This document shows positions 36,085 to 44,591 of a stretch of DNA of 64,000 nucleotides, piece by piece. Where the stretch lies: contig NZ_MLYP01000032.1 in the NCBI RefSeq assembly GCF_001866645.1, positions 1 through 64,000 of the forward strand. Direction: 5' to 3'. The notes beneath the pieces are model-generated. The model was not told where the DNA came from and ran no database searches. It saw nothing but the letters and a program-made list of their open reading frames with translations. The DNA is from Streptomyces colonosanans. Lineage in GTDB: Bacteria > Actinomycetota > Actinomycetes > Streptomycetales > Streptomycetaceae. The translations under genes were made by a program, and so were the position numbers. Every line of letters begins with the position of its first letter. Within the stretch, counting starts at the first letter, position 1.

Positions 36085-36450
36085 TCATGTGGTGTCGGCG
36101 GAGAGCGTCTTCATGGTGACGTAGCTGGTCACCGTGGCCACGCCGGGCAGGCTCATCACCAACTGGTGGGCGTGGAAGTCCTCGTAGGCGGGCAGGTCGG
36201 CGACCTCGACCTGGAGCAGATAGTCGAAGTTGCCGGTGATGTGGTGACAATGGACGACTTCCGGCAGTTGCCTGACCCCACGCTCGAACGCGACCACGTC
36301 CGCGCGGGTGTGCCGCATCAGCCGCACCCCGGCGAACACCCGCAGGCTGCGGCCGACCGCGGCGGAATCGATCAGCGCCCGGTGACCGCGGAAAAAAGAC
36401 CCCGGCCTCCTCGAGTTGCCGCACGCGCCGCAGGCACGGCGACCGCCGCC
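36085..36450 (-). pseudogene. Lrp/AsnC-family regulator, frameshifted and truncated
   Basis: The C-terminal ligand domain is complete (GRSLRVFAGVRLMRHTR, VVHCHHITGNFDYLLQVEV, TSYVTMKTLS). Upstream the reading frame is lost at an A6 run (near 36391-36396): RQLEEAGVF continues in one frame and FRGHRALIDSAAVG in another. The HTH is absent. The homopolymer could also be a sequencing error, but the missing HTH argues for real decay. Confidence 0.7.
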
Positions 36451-36627
36451 GCGCGCTGGACCTGTACGAGGCAATCCCCCGCCCAGCACCACCACGAGCG
36501 CGTCATACGAGAACTGCGGGACGTCCTCGCCGCTTGATCTCTGCCAGAGTCAGCGACTGACCGGCTCCTGGTAGCGCCGACGGCGCCCGTCCGGGTCATC
36601 AACGCCGGTCTCGTACCAGGGCTCGCC

Positions 36628-36906
36628 GCGACCGGAGGTACCGCTCTCGACCCGGAAGTGGTGTCACGCCTGATCGGGGCACACCGGGCCGCCGATCCGC
36701 TGGCGCCCCTGACCGCCCGGGAGCGCGAGGTGCTGGCGCTGATGGCGGAAGGCCGCACCAACGTCGGCATCGCCCGGCGGCTGTGGCTCACACACCGCAC
36801 GGTGGAAACCCACGTCAGTTCAATCCTCGCCAAACTGGGCCTGGCCAACTCGACGGAAGACCACCGTCGCGTACTGGCCGTGCTTCTCTACCTCAACCGA
36901 CCCTGA
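36628..36906 (+). pseudogene. NarL/LuxR-type response regulator, C-terminal half
   Basis: The frame starts within GGTALDPEVVSRLIG and has a complete LuxR HTH: LTAREREVLALMAEGRTN, IARRLWLTHRTVETHVSS and ILAKLGL. The phosphoacceptor receiver domain is missing; upstream 36451-36627 is debris. An ORF starting at the GTG at 36658 could still produce a free HTH domain. Confidence 0.7.
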
Positions 36907-37149
36907 GACGGCCGCCCCGGCCCTGAACTGCCGGGACGGCGGCGTCACCGTGCGGCGCCCCGGCCTCGTTCGTGGGTCGATCCAGGGCCAGGAGCGAGGT
37001 TGCCGTCGCTCCAGAAGCCGTGCGGGGCAGGTTCGGTCACGGGGGTGAGCTGATCCGGCAGCGGGCGCAGGCGCAGTTCGTGGGATGAGGTTTTCGGCAA
37101 GCGCGAGGCCGGTGTTCGCAGCGCCAGCCATCACGTGGTGGTGCGAGGC

Positions 37150-38289
37150 TCAGTGCTCTCGCTTCCTGTCGGAGTGCGGGTCTGTCGCGGGTAGTTCCAC
37201 AGTGATGCGGAGCCCGCCGGCAGAGCGTGGGGTGAGGGTGAGTGTTCCGTCGTGTGCGTGGGTGATGGTCTTGACGATCGCCAGGCCGAGGCCGACGCCT
37301 GCGTGGTCGGTGCGGATACGTTTGGTGCCGCGCTGGAACGGTTCGGTGAGCGTTGAGACCAGCTGCGGGGTGAGCCGCTCGCCGGTGTTCTCGACAGCGA
37401 GCACCACATTGTTGGGGCGGATGCTGGTATTCACCCACACGATGCCCTGTTCAGGCAGATTGTGGACGATCGCGTTCTGCACGAGGTTCGTGGTCAGCTG
37501 CAGGAGGAGCGCGTGCGATCCGATCGTGGGGGTGATGTCGCCGCGGGTCTCGATGGCGACGCCATGCTGTTCCGCGAGGGGCAGGAGCGTTTCGGTGGCT
37601 TCTTCCGCTATGAGGGACAGGTCCACGTGTTCTCGGGTGAAGGACCGCTGCTCAGCACGGCTGAGCAGGAGCAATGACTCGGTGAGGTCGATCGCCCGGG
37701 TATTGACAGCGTGGAGGCGGTCGATGACTTCGCCGGCGTCGTGGTTCGGATCGGTGCGGGCAACATCAAGGAGTGCCTTCGAGATCGCCAGCGGGGTGCG
37801 CAACTCGTGCGAGGCGTTGCCTGCGAATCTCTGCTGTTCGGTGACGTGTGCTTCGAGCCGTGCCAGCATCGTGTCGAAGGCGTCGGCGAGTTCGCGGAAC
37901 TCATCTTTGCGGCCCGGTAGCCGGATTCGGTGGGAGAGCGATCCGGTCGAGGCCAGGCGGGTGGCGTCCGTGATGCGGGTCAGGGGGGTGAGCATGCGGC
38001 CAGCAAGGATCCACCCTCCCACGAGGCCGAGCACCAGCAGGAATGCCGACACTGCGGCTGCCCTCGGAGCGAAAACGTGCAGGAGGTTGGACCGGATGGG
38101 AAAAACACCCTCAGTGGGGGTGCCAGTGGAGCCGGGGACGATGAGCGCACGCTCGGGGACATAACGCAGGAGGAACACCCACACCGCCGCGAGCAGCAGG
38201 ACGCCGGCCAGCATGAGGAACCCGGCGTAGCTGAGGGTGAGTTTGAGGCGAATGCTCAATCCAGGTGCTCTATCCACGCTCGCCTCCAT
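37150..38289 (-). CDS. Sensor histidine kinase (CutS/VanS-like)
   Basis: The 379-residue protein starts at the ATG at 38289, overlapping the regulator gene by 20 nt. Two membrane helices (about 18-42 and 76-99) flank a short extracytoplasmic loop of about 33 residues. A HAMP region follows, then the phosphoacceptor His161 in ASHELRTPLA. The ATPase domain has the N-box LVQNAIVHN, the G1 box and GVGLGLAIVK. The short sensor loop is like kinases that sense cell-envelope signals. It works with the upstream response regulator. Downstream 36907-37149 holds only a short unrecognised minus-strand tail. Confidence 0.87.
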   Translation of the reverse strand: MEASVDRAPGLSIRLKLTLSYAGFLMLAGVLLLAAVWVFLLRYVPERALIVPGSTGTPTEGVFPIRSNLLHVFAPRAAAVSAFLLVLGLVGGWILAGRMLTPLTRITDATRLASTGSLSHRIRLPGRKDEFRELADAFDTMLARLEAHVTEQQRFAGNASHELRTPLAISKALLDVARTDPNHDAGEVIDRLHAVNTRAIDLTESLLLLSRAEQRSFTREHVDLSLIAEEATETLLPLAEQHGVAIETRGDITPTIGSHALLLQLTTNLVQNAIVHNLPEQGIVWVNTSIRPNNVVLAVENTGERLTPQLVSTLTEPFQRGTKRIRTDHAGVGLGLAIVKTITHAHDGTLTLTPRSAGGLRITVELPATDPHSDRKREH

Positions 38290-38965
38290 CGTGTCCGGCC
38301 TCTGGTTGCGTGTCGATGCGGTAGCCGACGCCTGGCACGGTGGCGATGATCCAGGGTTCGCCGAGACGCTTGCGCAGTGCCGAGACGGTGATGCGCACGG
38401 CGTTGGTGAAGGGGTCGGCGTTCTCATCCCACGCGCGTTCCAGGATTTCTTCGGCGCTGACGACACCGCCTTCTGCGGCGACGAGGACTTCGAGCACGGC
38501 GAACTGCTTCCGGGTGAGCGCGACGTAGCGGCCGTGCCGGTAGACCTCGCGGCGGAACGGATCCAGACGCAGTCCTGCGATCTCTCGCACGGGTGGTCTG
38601 TTGTGGGCGCGCCTGCGGTCGAGTGCTCTGAGCCTGAGCGCGAGTTCCTTGAGTTCGAAAGGTTTTGTGAGGTAGTCGTCAGCGCCGAGTCCGAACCCGG
38701 ATGCCTTGTCGTCGAGACGGTCGGCCGCGGTGAGCATGAGGATCGGCATGCCGCTGCCGGAGGCGACGATGCGTTTGGCGATCTCGTCACCGGACGGTCC
38801 GGGGATGTCGCGGTCGAGGATGGCGATGCCGTAGGTGTTGATGCTCAGCAGTTCCAGAGCGGTGTGGCCGTCACCTGCGATGTCGGCCGCGATCGCTTCG
38901 AGGCGTAGGCCGTCGCGGATGGCTTCTGCCAGAAAGGGTTCGTCCTCGACGATCAACACGCGCAT
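38270..38965 (-). CDS. OmpR-family response regulator (CutR/VanR-like)
   Basis: The 231-residue protein starts at the ATG at 38965 (MRVLIVEDEP). The receiver has acidic residues at 8-9, phosphoacceptor Asp51 in ILDRDIPG, and Thr/Lys in LTAADR and LTKPF. The winged-helix output domain has WDENADPFTNAVRITVSALR and IIATVPGVGYRI, a wording close to CutR of Streptomyces. It forms an operon with the kinase gene and is divergent from the VanY/VanJ-like genes, which are probable targets (inference). Confidence 0.88.
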   Translation of the reverse strand: MRVLIVEDEPFLAEAIRDGLRLEAIAADIAGDGHTALELLSINTYGIAILDRDIPGPSGDEIAKRIVASGSGMPILMLTAADRLDDKASGFGLGADDYLTKPFELKELALRLRALDRRRAHNRPPVREIAGLRLDPFRREVYRHGRYVALTRKQFAVLEVLVAAEGGVVSAEEILERAWDENADPFTNAVRITVSALRKRLGEPWIIATVPGVGYRIDTQPEAGHDGGERG

Positions 38966-38988
38966 GCTCTTGATGCTACGAGCCGGCG

Positions 38989-39026
38989 CATATCGTCGGC
39001 GTATCGAAAATCCCATACGTGCCGAC
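38989..39026. promoter_or_regulatory. Candidate response-regulator binding repeats
   Basis: In the 87-bp region between the divergent regulator and VanY-remnant genes, CATATCG (38989-38995) and CGTATCG (39000-39006) form direct repeats 11 bp apart, the spacing used by OmpR-family dimers. GTCGGCGTAT and ATACGTGCCGAC (38995-39026) add an imperfect inverted repeat. Confidence 0.4.
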
Positions 39027-39052
39027 AACACCAGGCTGCGTTGACTGGCGGC

Positions 39053-39388
39053 ATGAATCACACCCCGCCATCAGCGCGGACAACGAGCCGTCGGATCCAC
39101 CGGCGTCCGGTTGTCGGCCTGATAGTTGTCATCGCAGCGATCGCCGCAACCCTCGGCTGTCAGTCGCAGAATTCCTCGTCTTCTTCGTCCTCCTCAGCCG
39201 TACCGCCCTTGATCGGGCACTTTGATGCGACGGCTTGACTGTCCACACACGGTGCCGAGTACGGGTTGTGCCAGAACTACCGCAACGAACCCTGGCACTA
39301 CGAACTGCGCCCCAAAGCGATCGACGACGGCTGCCCGACTATGTATGCCTATGCCAACCCCACCCAGGACCCGAGGATGCAGCAGTGA
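39053..39388 (+). pseudogene. VanY-type D,D-carboxypeptidase with internal deletion
   Basis: From the ATG at 39053 an N-terminal hydrophobic anchor (VGLIVVIAAIAATLGC) leads to a serine-rich linker and a TGA at 39236-39238. Directly after it, in the same frame, LSTHGAEYGLCQNYRNEPWHYELRP continues to DPRMQQ and a stop at 39386-39388. The second part is the end of an M15B/VanY peptidase with its EPWHYE zinc motif. The middle ~150 residues with the other zinc ligands are deleted. Only a 61-residue lipoprotein-like peptide can be made. Confidence 0.75.
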
Positions 39389-40491
39389 CCGGCAGTGAAC
39401 CAGGACAGACGATGACGCAGGTGGACACGGCGGAGACCAGACAGGGCGGCACCGGTCGCCGGGAGTCCGGCGCCGAGACCTGGCGTGCGCGCAGACGCCG
39501 GGCGATACGCGCCGCCTCCCGGCCGGGGCCCTGGAAGCGCGGCCTGGTGCCCGCGGCACTGGCGCTGCTGCTCGGGCTGTTCATGCTGCTGCACGTGAAG
39601 ATTCCGAACCGGAGGATCGGGAACCTGGGCAGCTTGGTGGAGACCTTCCTGCCGTGGTTCGGCTTGTTCATCCCGGTGCTGCTGGCCGGGGCGCTGTGGC
39701 GCCGCTCCGCCTCCGCCGTGGTCGCGCTACTGCTGCCGGTCGTGGTGTGGCTGAACCTCTTCGGCGGGCTGCTCGGCGACAAGTCCCACCCGGGCAGCGA
39801 CCTCACCGTGGCCGAGCAAAACGTCAACGCCAACAACCCCGACCCGGCCGGCACCGCCCGCGACCTGGCCGCCTCCGGCGCGGACGTGCTGGCCCTGGTG
39901 GAGCTTACCCCGCAGGCCACGGGCACGTACGAGAAGGAGCTGGCGAAAGCGTACCCACACCACACGGTGCAGGGCACGGTGGGGCTGTGGAGCAAGCTGC
40001 CGCTGTCGGGCACCCAGCCGATCGACATCATGGACTACGGGCCGCTGGCGGACACCATGCCGGTCGACAAAAAGACGGCCTCGAACCGGGCGCTGCGCAC
40101 CACGGTGGCCATGGACCACGGGCCGCTGACGGTGTATGTGGCCCACCTGGGGTCCGTACGGGTGAATCCCAAGGCGGGCTTTTGGACGACCTCGCGGGAC
40201 ATGGGCGTGCAGGTGCTCGGCAAGGCCATCGCCGCCGGTCCGAGTAAGCGGGTGGTGCTGCTCGGCGACCTGAACGGCACCATGGACGACCGCGCGTTCG
40301 CCGACATCACCTCACAGATGCACTCGACCCAGGACGCGGCCGGGGACGGCTTCGGCTTCACCTGGCCGGCAAGGTTCCCGGTGGCGCGGATCGACCAGAT
40401 CCTGGTCCGCGGCGTGGAGCCGGACAGCTCGTGGGTGCTCCCGGCAAACGGCAGCGACCACTTGCCGGTGGCGGCCGGAATCAGCTGGTGA
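39385..40491 (+). CDS. VanJ/StaP-like membrane endonuclease/exonuclease/phosphatase (EEP) protein
   Basis: The protein has 368 residues from the GTG at 39385, which overlaps the VanY-remnant stop by 4 nt (GTGA) and follows GAGGA; an ATG at 39412 is an alternative. Three membrane helices (about 53-70, 87-105 and 110-128) precede an EEP domain outside the membrane: AEQNVNANN, a metal-binding glutamate in LALVELT (Glu173), LLGDLNGT and the final GSDHLPV. VanJ of the S. coelicolor van cluster and StaP have exactly this layout and give teicoplanin resistance, probably by acting on a lipid-linked wall precursor. Placement after VanY and opposite a CutR/VanR-like system supports a cell-wall role. 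Confidence 0.8.
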   Translation: MTGSEPGQTMTQVDTAETRQGGTGRRESGAETWRARRRRAIRAASRPGPWKRGLVPAALALLLGLFMLLHVKIPNRRIGNLGSLVETFLPWFGLFIPVLLAGALWRRSASAVVALLLPVVVWLNLFGGLLGDKSHPGSDLTVAEQNVNANNPDPAGTARDLAASGADVLALVELTPQATGTYEKELAKAYPHHTVQGTVGLWSKLPLSGTQPIDIMDYGPLADTMPVDKKTASNRALRTTVAMDHGPLTVYVAHLGSVRVNPKAGFWTTSRDMGVQVLGKAIAAGPSKRVVLLGDLNGTMDDRAFADITSQMHSTQDAAGDGFGFTWPARFPVARIDQILVRGVEPDSSWVLPANGSDHLPVAAGISW

Positions 40492-40566
40492 ACACCATAA
40501 GGCTGGCGCTCCACCTGCTGCAGATGTAGGCGATCCGGCCCTCCGGCAAAGCGGGACAGGACCGTC

Positions 40567-40895
40567 GTGGCGACCTGCACGACGCGGTGGGCGGCGAGTT
40601 CGCCTTCACCGCAGAGCGGTTGGCCATGTCCACCGGCACCACGGCGCTTCTCATCGGCGACCTGGCGCAGGCCGAAGCGGAGGCCCGGCACGCCCTGGCG
40701 CTCCTCGGACAAAGGCCACAGGAGGAACAGTCCGCTCACGTGCGGGCGAGCGCGGTACCAGACCTCGCGCACGCTCGGCTTCTGGCCGACGACGTGGACG
40801 GCGTGGCGGAGAGCAATGCTCAAGATCTGTGGATCAGTACGGGCCGGACGCCGAGGGCGTACCTTCCCGATGATCCCTTGACTGACATCGTTTAG
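40567..40895 (+). pseudogene. Fragment of an HTH regulator with helical repeats
   Basis: GGEFAFTAERLAMSTGTTA, then LIGDLAQAEAEARHALAL and DDVDGVAESN, ending DIV. This is the C-terminal TPR-like part of Streptomyces XRE-type or similar transcription regulators. The N-terminal HTH is missing and homology begins near DLHDAVGG. Confidence 0.55.
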
Positions 40896-40930
40896 GCCCG
40901 CGTTGCAGCGCGGGTCGGGAAGGCACGCCC

Positions 40931-42179
40931 GTGCTCAGCGTAGTTTCCAACGACGGCTCCACCCAGTCCGGCTCCCTCGTCGACGAGATCGTCCGCGAGG
41001 GCGCCCGGCGGATTGGCCGCCGCGCTGGAGGCGGAAGTCAACCAGTACATAGCCGAGTTGGCGGGAGAACGGGACGAGCGCGGACATCGCCTGGTGGTCC
41101 GCAACGGCCACCACCAGTCCCGCACCGTTGTCACCGCGGCCGGTCCCGTCGAGGTTACCGCGCCCCGGGTGAACGACCGCCGCGTCGACGACGAGACCGG
41201 CGAGCGCAAGCGGTTCGCGTCCAAGATTCTGGCTCCGTGGTGCCGCAAGTCCCCGAAGATCTCGGAAGTGCTGCCGCTGCTCTACCTGCACGGGCTCTCC
41301 TCCGGCGACTTCGTACCCGCACTGGAGCAGTTCCTCGGCGGCGTGACTGGCCTCTCGCCGGCGACGGTGACCCGGCTGACGAAGCAGTGGAGCGACGATT
41401 ACGCGGCCTTCCAGCAGCGAGATCTCTCGGAGCGCGACTACGTCTACGTGTGGGCGGACGGGGTCCACCCCAAGGGCCGGCTCGGGCAGACGCATTCCTG
41501 TGTCCTGGTCCTGCTCGGCGTCCGCCTGGACGGCTCCAAGGAGCTGCTCGCGCTCGCCGAGGGGCTGCGGGAGAGCACGAAGTCATGGGCCGACCTGCTG
41601 CGCGACTGCCGCCGCCGCGGGATGCGCGACCCGGAGCTCGTCGTCGGCGACGGCGCGATGGGGCTATGGCGGGCCCTGGCCGAGGTGTTCCCCGTCGCCC
41701 GCCACCAGCGCTGCTGGGTCCACGAAGCCCGGAACGTCTCGAACTGCCTGCCGAAGTCCGCACAACCGGGTGCAACGAAGGCGATGCAGGAGATCTACAA
41801 CGCCGAGGACCGCGCCCACGCCGAGAAGGCGATCGAAGCCTTCGCGAAGACCTACAGCGCGAAATGGCCCAAGGCCGTCGCGAAGATCACCGAAGATCAG
41901 GAGGGACTACTCGCGTTCTACGACTTCCCCGCGGAGCACTGGGTCCATCTGCGGACCACGGACCCGATCGAGTCGACGTTCTCCACGGTCAAGCTCCGTA
42001 CCAAGGTCACCCGCGGCGCCGGTAGTCCGGCCGCAGCCCTGGCGATGGTGTACAAGCTCGTCGAATCCGCCCAAGCACGCTGGCGCGCGATCACCGGACC
42101 CCACCTCGTACCCTTGGTCCGCGCCGGAGCCCGCTTCGAAAACGGCGTATTGGTCGAGCGCCAGCAGGAGGCCGCTTGA
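40931..42179 (+). mobile_element. IS256-family transposase gene with 5' frameshift
   Basis: The normal start is the GTG at 40931 (LSVVSNDGSTQSGSLVDEIVREGARR). A 2-nt loss near 41011 shifts the frame. The remaining 388 residues are open from a TTG at 41013 (AAALEAEVNQYIAEL). The DDE triad is complete: Asp in VWADGVHP, Asp in VVGDGAMGLW and Glu in DPIESTFSTVKLR, followed by the usual C-terminus. Either the TTG is used or the element is dead. I could not identify matching terminal inverted repeats in the flanks. Confidence 0.85.
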
Positions 42180-42281
42180 CCAGGATGAAGGACGGCGGAA
42201 GCCGCCGGATCCCCCTGCGGGACGGTTCCTCCGATCGGTGGCCGCCCTCGTCGCGGCTCTCAGGGCCCAAACGGCTGACGA

Positions 42282-43019
42282 TCACGTGTGCTGCATCCAC
42301 ACGTTGGGCTCGATGTAAACGCCCTGGTCCGTGTCCTTGTCGATGCGGAGCAGGCTGAGGCCCTGCGGGATCACGTAGTCGCCGGACTCCGGGAAAGCCA
42401 GGCCTGTCCACTGCTCCCACTCGGAGACGGTGCCGGTCATAGTCTGCGAGGCGGGGGCGGCGGTAAGGATGCGGGCACCGAGGCGTTGGTGGGTGCGGAT
42501 CCACGGGTCGAGTGCGGTGCCATCTGGGCGGGTCCAGTTCATGAACGACTCTATAGACGCCAACGGGTACTGCGACTTCAAGGTGGGGCGGACCGGGGCG
42601 ATGACGTGTTGCCAGCCAGCGTCGACGGCGAATCCGCGAAGCGCGGTGAGGGTCTCGCCGGCCAGGCCGCGGCCTGTCAGCGAGGGTGTGACCACCGCGC
42701 CGCAGATGACCAAGGTGTTGAGTTCGGCGCCCTGCTCGCGGTTCTCAACAGCACGGATGGTGGCGTCAGTGTAGCCGGATGGCAGTGTTTCGACGCTCCC
42801 GTCCCAGCAGATCGGGATGCCCCAGCCTGTGGCAACAGGCGTGCCCTGTTCATCGACGAGCATCACGTTCAGATCGGCGAACCACTCCCGGATCCTGCCG
42901 ATGTACTGCTTGGCCAGCCGGTCGGCCGTGATGAACTCGGGGAAACCTTCGCTGAACAGTTCCTCCATCTGCTCATCAGACCAGTCCCTCGCGTCCACCC
43001 GTTCAATGATCAAGCTCAT
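42282..43019 (-). CDS. GNAT-family N-acetyltransferase
   Basis: The 245-residue protein starts at the ATG at 43019 (MSLIIERVDARDWSDEQ), where family similarity begins; an ATG at 43094 would add 25 residues. The acetyl-CoA-binding part shows strands VMLVDEQGTPVATGWG, LVICGAVVTPSLTGRGLAGETL (with the GxGLA pyrophosphate loop) and HVIAPVRPTLKS. The C-terminal half with WTRPDGTALDPWIRTH is typical of an uncharacterised Streptomyces subgroup. Substrate unknown. The gene is convergent with the IS256 gene. Confidence 0.8.
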   Translation of the reverse strand: MSLIIERVDARDWSDEQMEELFSEGFPEFITADRLAKQYIGRIREWFADLNVMLVDEQGTPVATGWGIPICWDGSVETLPSGYTDATIRAVENREQGAELNTLVICGAVVTPSLTGRGLAGETLTALRGFAVDAGWQHVIAPVRPTLKSQYPLASIESFMNWTRPDGTALDPWIRTHQRLGARILTAAPASQTMTGTVSEWEQWTGLAFPESGDYVIPQGLSLLRIDKDTDQGVYIEPNVWMQHT

Positions 43020-43448
43020 GAAGCGGTTGTAGCGCAGTGTTACCCACGTTGGCGAGAGGTTATCGGCGGCCTGCAACAGGCGCCGAACCGGCATCGCGTT
43101 CCGTTCGGCAGGACCTACGACGCATTGTTCAACGACTCCCGGGTCCGGTTGATGGACGACCAGCGACTTGACTACTGATCAGTTTCAGCCACGTGACATC
43201 TCCAAGCGCACGACTGCCCTGGGGTCGCAGGGGCACTCGGCCACAACTCTTGACATTTGCTCCCCAGCAGACCCCGCCTGGCGGACCTGCGGATTCCGCC
43301 CACACCCCACACCATCAGGCGACCCCAGAGCGACTCAAAGACTCACGAACCGCCCTCTTACTGTTCGTTTCAGAATGCCGTCCTGCGGAGGCGCTGGAGG
43401 CCCCATGGAACAATCCCTTCAGTCACGGGCCCAGGGGGATGACACCGT
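43020..43448. other. Intergenic region with an IS-end-like motif
   Basis: No gene is supported. At 43241-43262 the sequence CCACAACTCTTGACATTTGC resembles the outer end of Streptomyces IS256-type elements, and also contains a TTGACA. It may be a relic insertion end or the promoter of the following gene. Confidence 0.3.
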
Positions 43449-43850
43449 ATGGAACGGGTTGAGGCTGCGCGAGACCTCGTACTCGGTTACGTCCGCGCTC
43501 TGAACGCGATTGATGAGGCCATGAGGGTGGCGATCCCCTCACTTGAGCGACTGGCGGACGTCGTCGGCCTGGCCCGTTCGCACCAGATCAGCCGGAGTGA
43601 TCACATCGGCACCTACTTCTACAAGGTCCATGGGGCAGGGTGCCTCTTCGTGAGCGACAACGGCACTGAGGTCGATGTGGACTTCGCAGCCGACGGTAGT
43701 GAAACCTTCGACCTCTGGAGGCTGCGCGAGTATGGGCTGAGCCTGCCGGAGCCTCTTGACGTCACGGATCAGGACATGCGGGCCGCACTGCGGTCGCTGC
43801 AACCGCTTCTGAACGAAGTGCGGCAGGGGTGGTTCAGCGTAGCCAGTTAG
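43449..43850 (+). CDS. DUF6896-like hypothetical protein
   Basis: The 133-residue protein starts at the ATG at 43449 after GGGGGATGACACC. It has a helical N-terminus, then the signature-like run YFYKVHGAGCLFVSDNGTEV, VDFAADGSETFDLWRL and a C-terminal helix pair. 'HGAGC' plus 'VDFDF...FDxWRL' is the pattern I associate with DUF6896, often near polymorphic-toxin and immunity genes. No function is known; no toxin neighbour is seen. Confidence 0.6.
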   Translation: MERVEAARDLVLGYVRALNAIDEAMRVAIPSLERLADVVGLARSHQISRSDHIGTYFYKVHGAGCLFVSDNGTEVDVDFAADGSETFDLWRLREYGLSLPEPLDVTDQDMRAALRSLQPLLNEVRQGWFSVAS

Positions 43851-43984
43851 AGAGAAGGCAGGCTGAGTTCGGAATGACGGTGTGCGGCCTCGCCCGCGAC
43901 TCCGGTCGAGGGTGGTCATGTGCCGTGATTTGGGCCTTCGGAGTCCTGTGTCGTCGTGGCGTGTCCGTTGCACCAAGCCAAGGA

Positions 43985-44340
43985 GGCGGCCTCTACCGCC
44001 TCCGGGCCGACAGCCTGAACTGGTCGCTGGACAGATGCGTCTTGGCCGTAGACAGCGAGACGTACAACTCGGCGTTGGTACGGCCGAAGGCCACCAGCCG
44101 CGCCACGTCCAGCTCGCGGTCGTGAGCGGCTCGGCCGGGCCGGATTCGAGGCTGGCTTGGGGTACTTGGTGAGGTGCTTGTGCAGGCTGTCGGTGACCGA
44201 GGACCAGTGAGTCAGCCTGCAGCACGGACAGCCTCCGCAAGCAGGGCGGGCCCGGAATCCACGAGCAGGAACACGCAGACACCGCCGCGCAGTGCGTCGC
44301 AGACGTACTCGTCGAGGTGAAGGTGGTGACCGCGACCACC
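43985..44340 (-). pseudogene. NarL-type response regulator, multiply frameshifted
   Basis: Leftward from 44340, pieces of one protein appear in changing frames. VVAVTTF leads to HLDEYVCDALRGGVCVFLLVDSGPALLAEAVRAA (receiver C-terminus). KHLTKYP is followed by ELDVARLVAFGRTNAELYVSLSTAKTHLSS (LuxR HTH). At least three frame breaks and the lost phospho-Asp region make it dead. Flanking 43851-43984 and 44341-44591 hold no other gene. Confidence 0.65.
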
Positions 44341-44591
44341 TGGAGCGGCGCGGGCACCTCCTGCCAGGCCAGCAGCGGGGGTGCTTCAAGGTCCAGCACC
44401 TTCGACGCCGCGAACCAGCGGGTCGCTCACGCCGGGCTGACCTCGGTACGACGACCAGTGATCTTCCCGGAACGTGTATCGCGGACGTTTCGAAAATCGC
44501 ATACGCCACCGCAACAGTCTCCCGTCTTCAGTGGAGGCACGGACCACATTGCATCAACGGTCAGTTGGTCCATCGGGAGAGGACTGTGATC

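Noticed and set aside
39385-40491. Secreted DNase
   Set aside because: The EEP fold includes nucleases, but three N-terminal membrane helices and the van-type context fit VanJ/StaP-like proteins better.
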